A stretch of 64,000 nucleotides of DNA, from assembly GCF_014648775.1 (NCBI RefSeq), contig NZ_BMRT01000008.1, positions 124,001-188,000 on the forward strand, written 5' to 3'. This document shows positions 8,656 to 15,283 of the stretch, piece by piece. The DNA is from Streptomyces abikoensis (GTDB taxonomy: Bacteria; Actinomycetota; Actinomycetes; Streptomycetales; Streptomycetaceae). Numbering within the stretch: the first letter of the stretch is position 1; each line of letters begins with the position of its first letter. The notes under the pieces are model-generated. The model did no database searches. It saw only the letters and a program-made list of their open reading frames with translations, and was not told the DNA's origin. The position numbers and the translations under genes are program-made.

Positions 8656-9405
8656 TCAGACGGCCGGGTGGTCGTAACCCGTACGCGGCAGCGGAAAGGC
8701 ACCGAGCGAGGCCGCGATCTCGCCACCGGTCCGCCCGATCGCCGCACAGCTGACGTTCATGGCCACCTGCGCCGCGTTGAGGAGATTGGTCATCGCGGCC
8801 CATTCCGCGAGGATGGTCTTCGCCTCGGCGGCGCCGAGCGCGTACCCCATCGCGGCGCCCCATCCGGTCCATCCGGAGGCGGCGGAGGCCGCGACGGCGA
8901 TGGAGACGGTGATGAGCGCGTCGAGGATCGCGCTGACGCACGCGGCGACGGCCTCGCCGGTGTACGCCACCGAGCGGGCGATCTCCCGGTATTCGTCGTC
9001 GATCGCGTACAGGGCGTCCCGCGCGTCCTCCAGGTTCTTGCGCAGGGCGTCGAAGTAGCCGTGCGCGGCGTCGGCCGCGTTCCCCTGCCAGGTCGCGCGG
9101 ACGGCGCCGGTGCCGGAGCCGAGGTTCCGGGCGAGGTCGTCGCAGGAACGGCCCAGGTTCCGCCAGACGTCGGCGCAGCGCGCGTACGACTCCCAGTCCC
9201 CGGCGAGGGCGTGCTTCGCGTATTCCACCGGGTCGCCCGGCACCATCAGCTCGGCCAGTTTCAGGAACCATCCGGCCGGGCTGAGGAAATCCCCGACGTC
9301 GTTGACGGGTTTCAGTGGATGGACGAACTCCGCGGGCTTTTGGGGCGGGGTGAGGTGGCGGGTCGGCTCGGCCACGTCGGCGAAGACCATGTCGGCGGAG
9401 TCCAT
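8656..9405 (-). CDS. WXG100-like/type VII secretion-associated protein
   Basis: A 249-residue protein. The central part (residues ~75-160) looks like a helical hairpin of the ESX substrate superfamily, with the turn motif RATWQGNAADAA, a WxG-type turn, flanked by amphipathic helices. It is followed by Ala-rich hydrophobic helices (AACVSAILDALITVSIAVAA, WGAAMGYALGAAEAK) resembling the membrane-associating segment of large ESX-type proteins. The N-terminal 45 residues are a Pro-rich leader. It is 7 bp downstream of the EspC-like gene and clearly an operon with it. No ESX ATPase (EccC), EccB/D/E or mycosin gene is in the window, so any export would depend on machinery elsewhere. Confidence 0.72.
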   Translation of the reverse strand: MDSADMVFADVAEPTRHLTPPQKPAEFVHPLKPVNDVGDFLSPAGWFLKLAELMVPGDPVEYAKHALAGDWESYARCADVWRNLGRSCDDLARNLGSGTGAVRATWQGNAADAAHGYFDALRKNLEDARDALYAIDDEYREIARSVAYTGEAVAACVSAILDALITVSIAVAASAASGWTGWGAAMGYALGAAEAKTILAEWAAMTNLLNAAQVAMNVSCAAIGRTGGEIAASLGAFPLPRTGYDHPAV

Positions 9406-9412
9406 GTCCGGG

Positions 9413-9733
9413 TCAGCGCCTCGCCCGGCCGTAGGCCGCGTCCGTCTCGGCGGCGACTCCGAGGTCGGTGCGCCGGTAGTACGAGGCGGCGGCGTCCAGT
9501 TCCCGCGCCGATTCCCGGAGCACGGCGGTCAGCCGGTCGAGCGTGCGCAGGACGGTGTCCCGTACGTCGGTGTGCTGCCCCGCGAGTAATCCCAGCAGCC
9601 CGTGTTCCATGAAGTCGAACGAGGTGAATCCCCTGGTGTAGGCGGTCATTTCCGAGGCGTCCTCCGCGCCCCGGCCCACCTGCCGGGAGAATTCCGCCAA
9701 CCGTTCCGTCTCCACCCGAAGTCGTCCGGACAC
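9413..9733 (-). CDS. EspC/ESX-1 secretion-associated-type small protein
   Basis: A 106-residue helical protein with the layout of type VII secretion targets of the EspC group: N-terminal RLRVETERLAEFSRQVGRGA, a central FTSFDFMEHGLLGLLAGQHT, then LDRLTAVLRESARELDAAAS followed by a YYRRTD terminal motif. A Y-x3-D/E-like signal (YYRRTD) at the end of the helical region is consistent with ESX export signals. The start is a GTG at 9731-9733. It is the first gene of a three-gene leftward cassette. Its partner is probably the downstream WXG100-like protein. Confidence 0.75.
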   Translation of the reverse strand: MSGRLRVETERLAEFSRQVGRGAEDASEMTAYTRGFTSFDFMEHGLLGLLAGQHTDVRDTVLRTLDRLTAVLRESARELDAAASYYRRTDLGVAAETDAAYGRARR

Positions 9734-9815
9734 GGCAGCCCTTTCCCTTTCGCAATGAACTCGGAGGTCGGAATGACCTCGTAGGTCTAAAAGAACTCGG
9801 AGGCCCGAACGGGCG

Positions 9816-10394
9816 TCACGGCGATACGCACGCGAGCAGGAAGCAGGCCAGCATGCCCACGCCTCCCACCCGGCGCAGCCACCGGACGTGTTCGGCCACC
9901 ATGGCCCTGCGCAGCATTTCCCGGACCGCCTTGAACTGGCCGGCGGTCCTGGGGTGGAATCCGGCGACGGTGATCAGGACCCCGTGGGCCATGACGGGAA
10001 GCGCCGTGAAGAGCAGGATCAGCCACCCCCAGAACGCACGCGCGCTGACGAGCGAGTAGGAGCCCCATTCCCGGTACACCTTCACCCGCTCACCGGGAAC
10101 GTACGAGCCGTCGATCTCCGCGTCCGTGCGCACGGCGCCACCGTCCAGGGGGCGGAACACGCCGTCGCAGCTGGTGCCTTCGTGGCCGCTGCCCTGCCGG
10201 GTGACCCGGCAGTGGCCGATGGTCATGGTCCCCTGGTGGTCCGCGTAGCCGGCGGCCTTCACCGCGGACGTGGCGGTGAACTCCATGAGCAGCAGTCCGG
10301 CCGCGACGAGGCAGACCCCGCCGAGGCGGGTCTTGAGCCTCGGCCGGGGAGTGGGCGCGAAGGGGCTCGCGCCGAGCAGTTCCGGCATGGCCAT
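9816..10394 (-). CDS. Hypothetical membrane protein
   Basis: A 192-residue protein with about three membrane helices: GGVCLVAAGLLLMEFTATSA near residue 30, AFWGWLILLFTALPVMAHGVLI near 125, and a C-terminal VGGVGMLACFLLACVSP. The loop between helices 1 and 2 contains two Cys (GHCRVTR, TSCDGVF) and a short beta-like segment (GERVKVYREWGSYSLVS), resembling small DUF3592-type extracellular domains. I do not recognise the family with certainty. The start ATG is at 10392-10394; a second ATG lies two codons later. It reads in the same direction as the type VII cassette, 82 bp upstream of it. Confidence 0.65.
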   Translation of the reverse strand: MAMPELLGASPFAPTPRPRLKTRLGGVCLVAAGLLLMEFTATSAVKAAGYADHQGTMTIGHCRVTRQGSGHEGTSCDGVFRPLDGGAVRTDAEIDGSYVPGERVKVYREWGSYSLVSARAFWGWLILLFTALPVMAHGVLITVAGFHPRTAGQFKAVREMLRRAMVAEHVRWLRRVGGVGMLACFLLACVSP

Positions 10395-10512
10395 GGTCGT
10401 CGTTCCCCCTCGGAGCAGCCGCGCGGTGACGCCGTTCGAGGCGACACGCTAGCGACGCGGAGAGGACGCGCAGAGGGGTGCCGACGCGGTACGCGCGGCC
10501 ACCGGCCGCGGG

Positions 10513-10535
10513 GTACGGGCCCGGAAGGCCCGTAC
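10513..10535 (-). terminator. Hairpin downstream of coaE
   Basis: Perfect 9-bp inverted repeat GTACGGGCC/GGCCCGTAC with a 5-nt loop, about 70 bp past the coaE stop. It has no T-run, as is common for Streptomyces terminators. Confidence 0.6.
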
Positions 10536-10603
10536 CAAGGGCTCACCGGGCGCCGTCGCCTACCGGCGGGGCGCGCACGGTCTCACCCGATCTGGTGAAC
10601 GAC

Positions 10604-11212
10604 TCAGTCGGAGTGCGTCGCCGCCCGCTCGCGCAGTTGCTCCCAGACGGCCCTGACCTGGGGCTCCAGCGCCTCCAGCGGGCCGTCGTTGTCGATGACC
10701 AGGTCCGCGACGGCCAGTCGCTCCTCGCGGGTGGCCTGGGCCGCCATCCGGGCGCGGGCCTCGTCGGGGGTCATGCCGCGCAGCCGGACGAGCCGGTCCA
10801 GCCGGGTCTCGGTGCCGGCGTCGATGACGACCACCAGGTCGTAGAGGGGGGCGAGCCCGTTCTCGGCGAGGAGGGGCACGTCGTGGACGACGACGGCGTC
10901 CGGGCCGGCGGCGGCCTCCAGCTCGGCCGAGCGGGCGCGCACGAGGGGGTGCACGATGGCGTTGAGGGCGGCGAGCCTGCCCTTGTCGGCGAAGACGATC
11001 GCGCCCAGCGCGGGCCGGTCGAGAGCGCCTTCCGGGGTGAGGACGCCGGGGCCGAACTCGGCGACGACCGCCGCCAGTCCGGGCGTGCCCGGCTCCACCA
11101 CTTCCCGCGCGATGCGGTCCGAGTCGACGACGACCGCTCCGTACGACGCGAGGAGCCGAGACACCTCGCTCTTGCCCGCGCCGATCCCGCCCGTGAGGCC
11201 CACCTTCAGCAT
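10604..11212 (-). CDS. coaE: Dephospho-CoA kinase
   Basis: Catalyses the last step of coenzyme A synthesis, phosphorylating the ribose 3'-hydroxyl of dephospho-CoA. The protein has 202 residues, the usual length. It opens MLKVGLTGGIGAGKSEV with P-loop GGIGAGKS (residues 8-15), followed by the DSDRIAREVVEPGTPG substrate-binding block, a VVHDVPLLAENG segment typical of CoaE, and RLVRLRGMTPDEARARMAAQ in the lid. The start ATG is at 11210-11212. It follows the PAC2 gene by 24 bp on the same strand and is probably co-transcribed with it. Confidence 0.97.
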   Translation of the reverse strand: MLKVGLTGGIGAGKSEVSRLLASYGAVVVDSDRIAREVVEPGTPGLAAVVAEFGPGVLTPEGALDRPALGAIVFADKGRLAALNAIVHPLVRARSAELEAAAGPDAVVVHDVPLLAENGLAPLYDLVVVIDAGTETRLDRLVRLRGMTPDEARARMAAQATREERLAVADLVIDNDGPLEALEPQVRAVWEQLRERAATHSD

Positions 11213-11236
11213 GGGCCCACGCTATCGGGCGAGGTG

Positions 11237-12181
11237 TCAGCGGCCGCCGTCGCCCTCCCTGTCGGCGAGGAAACGCTCGAATTCGGCGCCCAGTTCATCG
11301 GCGGAGGGCAGTTCGACCGGCTCGGCGACGAGGTTGCCCCGGGTCTCGGCCCCGGCCACCGCGTCGTACTGGTGCTCAAGGCCCCGGACGAGCGTGATCA
11401 GCTCTTCGTCGCCCTCGCCGAGCTGGCGCTCGATCTCCTCCTGGGTGCGGTGCGCCGCGGTGCGCAGGGCGTGCGCGGCGTCGGGCAGGACGAGCCCCGT
11501 GGCGGCGGTGACCGCCTCCAGGGCCGTCAGCGCCGCGTCGGGGTAGGACGAGCGGGCGACGTAGTGCGGGACGTGGGCGGCGACGCCCAGGACGTCGTGG
11601 CCGGCCTCCGCGAGGCGGTACTCGACGAACGACTCGGCGCTGCCGGGCACCTGGGCCTCGTCGAAGTAGCTGCGGTGTCCGGGCATCAGGTCGGTGCGGT
11701 TGCCGTGCGGGGTGATGCCGACGGGCCGGGTGTGGGGGACGCCCATGGGGATGCCGTGGAAGTTGACGGACAGCCGTACGCCGAGCCGCTCCACGAGCAG
11801 GCGTACGGCGGCGGCGAAGCGCTCCCACTCCACGTCCGGCTCGGGGCCGGTGAGCAGGAGGAACGGGGCGCCCGTGGCGTCCTGCACCAGGTACAGCTCC
11901 AGCTTCGGCGTCTCGTAGGCGGTCCAGCGGTCGCGCTGGAACGTCAGCAGGGGGCGCCGCGCGCGGTAGTCGATGAGCCGGTCGTGGTCGAAGCGGGCCA
12001 CGACCTGGTGCGGCAGGTCGCCCAGCAGCCGCTTGACGATCAGCTCGCCCGTCTCACCGGCGTCGATGTAGCCCTCGAAGTGGTAGAGCATGACCAGTCC
12101 GGCCGTGTCCTGGGCAAGAGCCAGGTCGGCGACGGCGAGCCCCTTGGGCTCCCATTCGTACAAACCCTGCGGATCCAACAC
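11237..12181 (-). CDS. PAC2 family protein
   Basis: A 314-residue member of the PAC2 (proteasome assembly chaperone 2-like) family, which in actinobacteria accompanies proteasome or pupylation biology but is not well characterised. Characteristic segments are LVMLYHFEGYIDAGETGE, VARFDHDRLIDYRARRP, FLLLTGPEPDVEWERFA, LVERLGVRLSVNFHGIPMGV and the PHGNRTDL block. The C-terminus contains a charged helix (RTQEEIERQLGEGDEELITL). The start is a GTG at 12179-12181 backed by a strong GAGGAGG ribosome-binding site. It lies downstream of rpsA but behind a strong terminator, so it is probably a separate unit with coaE. Confidence 0.92.
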   Translation of the reverse strand: MLDPQGLYEWEPKGLAVADLALAQDTAGLVMLYHFEGYIDAGETGELIVKRLLGDLPHQVVARFDHDRLIDYRARRPLLTFQRDRWTAYETPKLELYLVQDATGAPFLLLTGPEPDVEWERFAAAVRLLVERLGVRLSVNFHGIPMGVPHTRPVGITPHGNRTDLMPGHRSYFDEAQVPGSAESFVEYRLAEAGHDVLGVAAHVPHYVARSSYPDAALTALEAVTAATGLVLPDAAHALRTAAHRTQEEIERQLGEGDEELITLVRGLEHQYDAVAGAETRGNLVAEPVELPSADELGAEFERFLADREGDGGR

Positions 12182-12287
12182 GGTGACCGTTCCTCCTCAT
12201 GTTCCTTGAGGGAGAACGTTCTTGGGGACCGCGACCATTCCCGTCCGGGCCGGAGCACGGGGGTGAAAAAGGGGCGGCAGACGCGCG

Positions 12288-12319
12288 TAAGGCCCGCTCT
12301 CCAAGGAGAGCGGGCCTTA
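12288..12319 (-). terminator. Intrinsic-type terminator of rpsA
   Basis: Perfect 15-bp inverted repeat (TAAGGCCCGCTCTCC and its complement) with a 2-nt spacer, about 40 bp downstream of the rpsA stop. It separates rpsA from the PAC2-coaE unit. Confidence 0.85.
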
Positions 12320-12359
12320 CATCGGTCAGCTATTCAGCTGAGCGCGGTCGGTCAGAGCC

Positions 12360-13853
12360 TCAGCTCTGGCCGCCGGCGAGCTTCTCGCGCAGGGCGGCGA
12401 GAGCCTCGTCCGACGCCAGGGCGCCGGAGGTGTCGGCCGACTCCGAGGAGTACGAGCCACCGGCCGGAGCGGCCTGGGCAGCGGCCTGGTCGCCGGCGGC
12501 GGCAGCCTCGGCGTCCGCCTCGCGGGACTTGATGACCTGCGCCTGGTGCTGCTCGAAGCGCTGCTGCGCCTCGGCGTACTGGCGCTCCCACTCCTCGCGC
12601 TGCTTCTCGTAACCCGGCAGCCAGTCGTTGGCCTCGGGGTCGAAGCCCTCGGGGTAGATGTAGTTGCCCTGGTCGTCGTAGGACGCGGCCATGCCGTACA
12701 GGGTCGGGTCGAACTCGACCACGGACGGGTCGGCACCGAAGGACTCGTTGGCCTGCTTCAGCGAGAGGCTGATGCGACGACGCTCGAGGTCGATGTCGAT
12801 GACCTTGACGAAGATCTCGTCGTTGACCTGGACGACCTGCTCCGGGATCTCCACGTGGCGCTCGGCCAGCTCGGAGATGTGGACCAGGCCCTCGATGCCC
12901 TCGTCGACGCGGACGAACGCACCGAACGGAACGAGCTTGGTGACCTTACCCGGGACGACCTGACCGATCTGGTGGGTCCGGGCGAACTGCTGCCACGGGT
13001 CTTCCTGGGTGGCCTTGAGCGACAGGGAGACGCGCTCGCGGTCCATGTCGACGTCCAGGACCTCGACCGTGACCTCCTGGCCGACCTCGACGACCTCGGA
13101 CGGGTGGTCGATGTGCTTCCAGGACAGCTCGGAGACGTGGACGAGACCGTCGACGCCGCCCAGGTCCACGAAGGCACCGAAGTTGACGATGGAGGAGACG
13201 ACGCCGGAGCGCACCTGACCCTTCTGGAGGGTGGTGAGGAAGGTCTGGCGGACCTCGCTCTGGGTCTGCTCCAGCCAGGCGCGGCGGGACAGGACCACGT
13301 TGTTGCGGTTCTTGTCCAGCTCGATGATCTTGGCCTCGAGCTCCTTGCCCACGTAGGGCTGGAGGTCGCGGACACGACGCATCTCGACCAGGGAGGCCGG
13401 CAGGAAGCCACGGAGGCCGATGTCGAGGATGAGACCACCCTTGACGACCTCGATGACGGTACCGGTGACGATGCCGTCCTCTTCCTTGATCTTCTCGATG
13501 GTGCCCCAGGCGCGCTCGTACTGGGCGCGCTTCTTCGAGAGGATCAGGCGACCTTCCTTGTCCTCCTTCTGGAGAACCAGGGCCTCGATCTCGTCGCCGA
13601 CCTTGACGACCTCGTTCGGGTCGACGTCGTGCTTGATCGAGAGCTCGCGGGAGGGGATGACACCCTCGGTCTTGTAACCGATGTCGAGCAGGACCTCGTC
13701 CCGGTCGACCTTCACGATGACGCCGTCGACGATGTCGCCGTCGTTGAAGTACTTGATCGTCTCGTCGATCGCGGCGAGGAAGGCTTCCTCGTTACCGATG
13801 TCGTTGACCGCAACCTGCGGGGTGGTGGCGGTGGTCTCGGTGCTGCTCGTCAT
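12360..13853 (-). CDS. rpsA: 30S ribosomal protein S1
   Basis: S1 binds mRNA leaders on the 30S subunit. The 497-residue protein has four S1 RNA-binding domains, typical of actinobacteria (E. coli has six): roughly residues 35-105 (NDGDIVDGVIVKVDRDEVLL), 120-190 (GIVTGTVIEVVKGGLILDIG), 208-280 (GQVRSGVVSSIVNFGAFVDL) and 295-365 (GQVVPGKVTKLVPFGAFVRV). The C-terminal ~130 residues are Gln/Ala/Glu-rich with no S1 fold. The start ATG is at 13851-13853; the reading frame is open further upstream, but MTSSTETTATT fits homologues. It is preceded by a promoter at 14071-14099 and a leader of about 210 nt. Confidence 0.98.
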   Translation of the reverse strand: MTSSTETTATTPQVAVNDIGNEEAFLAAIDETIKYFNDGDIVDGVIVKVDRDEVLLDIGYKTEGVIPSRELSIKHDVDPNEVVKVGDEIEALVLQKEDKEGRLILSKKRAQYERAWGTIEKIKEEDGIVTGTVIEVVKGGLILDIGLRGFLPASLVEMRRVRDLQPYVGKELEAKIIELDKNRNNVVLSRRAWLEQTQSEVRQTFLTTLQKGQVRSGVVSSIVNFGAFVDLGGVDGLVHVSELSWKHIDHPSEVVEVGQEVTVEVLDVDMDRERVSLSLKATQEDPWQQFARTHQIGQVVPGKVTKLVPFGAFVRVDEGIEGLVHISELAERHVEIPEQVVQVNDEIFVKVIDIDLERRRISLSLKQANESFGADPSVVEFDPTLYGMAASYDDQGNYIYPEGFDPEANDWLPGYEKQREEWERQYAEAQQRFEQHQAQVIKSREADAEAAAAGDQAAAQAAPAGGSYSSESADTSGALASDEALAALREKLAGGQS

Positions 13854-14361
13854 GTGGGAAAGGGCTCCGGTACGGACATTGAAGTCGTAGGTACTGCTAC
13901 GCCGAGAGCCCGTATCACACTGCCGAAGCCGGACAGCCTTGGAGGCGCACTCTCCGTGAAGAGCTTTTGACCCGGCGGAACCGGGAGCGCCTCGACAACC
14001 GAGGGGACATACAACAAGTGCGAGCGCGACCTGCTCCGTCTGAGGCGCGCAGGCTCGCAGCGCAACTTGTAGCATACGGGGGCAGCCGGACACGGTCAAT
14101 GCGCGAAGGCGCACACCCGGGACGAATCGCGGCAAATCCGGCACAACTCGGGTTGTGCGAGGCCACGGGGGTCCCGAAGCGCCCCGGCGCGCCACCCCCG
14201 GGCGGCCCCGCCGACCCCTTGGCGTCACGCTCCGGAAGGGAACCTGCGAAGATCGGGTCCCCGTGCCGCGTCGACCCGCCTCCGAGCCCGCCGCGCACCA
14301 CCGACCGACCACCCCACCGCCGGCCGGCACACGGCCCAGGCGCGACCGCCGGGATGATCAG
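13854..14361. other. 508-bp divergent intergenic region
   Basis: Lies between rpsA (leftward) and the methyltransferase gene (rightward). The left half is the rpsA leader, and a strong promoter for rpsA is at 14071-14099. The part from 14100 to 14361 must hold the methyltransferase promoter, but no clear element is seen there. No protein-coding frame here looks real. Confidence 0.7.
14071..14099 (-). promoter_or_regulatory. rpsA promoter (HrdB-type)
   Basis: Read on the minus strand: TTGACC (14094-14099), a 17-bp spacer, then TATGCT (14071-14076), a near-ideal vegetative sigma-factor promoter. Transcription would start near 14064, giving a leader of about 210 nt before the S1 start codon. 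Confidence 0.8.
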
Positions 14362-15168
14362 ATGATCCAAGAATACGAGCCCGAGGCCACCCGCCGTGAG
14401 ACCGGCGAGGCCGAGAGCAGCCGGGCCAGTCGCGGCTGGTGGGACCGGAACGCCGACGAGTACCAGAACGAGCACGGCGGCTTCCTCGGCGACGACCGCT
14501 TCGTCTGGGGGCCGGAGGGCCTCGACGAGGCGGAGGCCGCCCTGCTGGGCCCGGCGCAATCGCTCAGGGGCCGCGACGTCCTGGAGATCGGCGCCGGCGC
14601 CGCCCAGTGCTCGCGCTGGCTGGCCGCGCGGGGCGCCCGCCCGGTCGCCCTCGACCTCTCCCACCGGCAGCTCCAGCACGCCCTGCGGATCGGCGCGGAC
14701 TTCCCCCTCGTGGAGGCCGACGCCTGCGCCCTGCCCTTCGCGGACGGCTCCTTCGACCTGGCCTGCTCCGCGTACGGCGCGGTGCCGTTCGTCGCCGACC
14801 CGGTGCGGCTGATGCGCGAGGTGCGGCGGGTGCTGCGGCCGGGGGGCCGCTGGGTGTTCTCGGTGACCCACCCCATCCGCTGGGCGTTCCCGGACGAGCC
14901 CGGGCCCGAGGGGCTGTCCGTCGCCGCGTCCTACTTCGACCGCACGCCGTACGTGGAGCAGGACGAGACGGGCCGGGCGGTGTACGTGGAGCACCACCGG
15001 ACGGTCGGGGACCGGGTGCGGGATGTCGTGGCCGCGGGCTTCCGGCTGGTCGACCTGGTCGAGCCGGAGTGGCCCGCGTGGAACCAGCAGGAGTGGGGTG
15101 GCTGGTCCCCGCTGCGGGGGCATGTGATCCCGGGGACGGCGATCTTCGTGTGTGAGCGGGACGACTGA
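14362..15168 (+). CDS. Class I SAM-dependent methyltransferase
   Basis: A 268-residue protein of the UbiE/Methyltransf_11 type. Motif I is DVLEIGAGAAQCSRWLA (residues ~72-88), followed by PVALDLSHRQLQHAL (motif II acidic residue), ADACALPFADGSFDLACSAY and VRRVLRPGGRWVFSVTHPI. The substrate is unknown. The N-terminal 40 residues (SRGWWDRNADEYQNEHG) carry a WWDxxADEYQxEHG signature common to a conserved actinobacterial subgroup. The start is the ATG at 14362; upstream in-frame codons lack a ribosome-binding site. It stands alone between rpsA and hrpB. Confidence 0.92.
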   Translation: MIQEYEPEATRRETGEAESSRASRGWWDRNADEYQNEHGGFLGDDRFVWGPEGLDEAEAALLGPAQSLRGRDVLEIGAGAAQCSRWLAARGARPVALDLSHRQLQHALRIGADFPLVEADACALPFADGSFDLACSAYGAVPFVADPVRLMREVRRVLRPGGRWVFSVTHPIRWAFPDEPGPEGLSVAASYFDRTPYVEQDETGRAVYVEHHRTVGDRVRDVVAAGFRLVDLVEPEWPAWNQQEWGGWSPLRGHVIPGTAIFVCERDD

Positions 15169-15216
15169 CCCTGCGGGCGGCTTCCGGGGACGGCGGGTTG
15201 TCGGCTGCCGGCCGTC

Positions 15217-15256
15217 TGTGGCTTGTCGCGCAGTTCCTCGCGCCCCTTACAGGGCG
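15217..15256. repeat. Copy of a dispersed Streptomyces intergenic repeat
   Basis: The segment around TTGTCGCGCAGTTCCTCGCG followed by CCCCTTACAGGG resembles a short element (consensus near CGCGCAGTTCCCCGCGCCCCT) that I remember as scattered in many copies through Streptomyces intergenic regions. It lies between the methyltransferase and hrpB genes. The identification is from memory. Confidence 0.5.
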
Positions 15257-15283
15257 TCTCGGTAGGTGGGTGAGACTTGGGGC

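Noticed and set aside
12546..13970. 474-codon plus-strand frame opposite rpsA
   Set aside because: Asp/Leu/Val-rich antisense of S1 domains, no ribosome-binding site.
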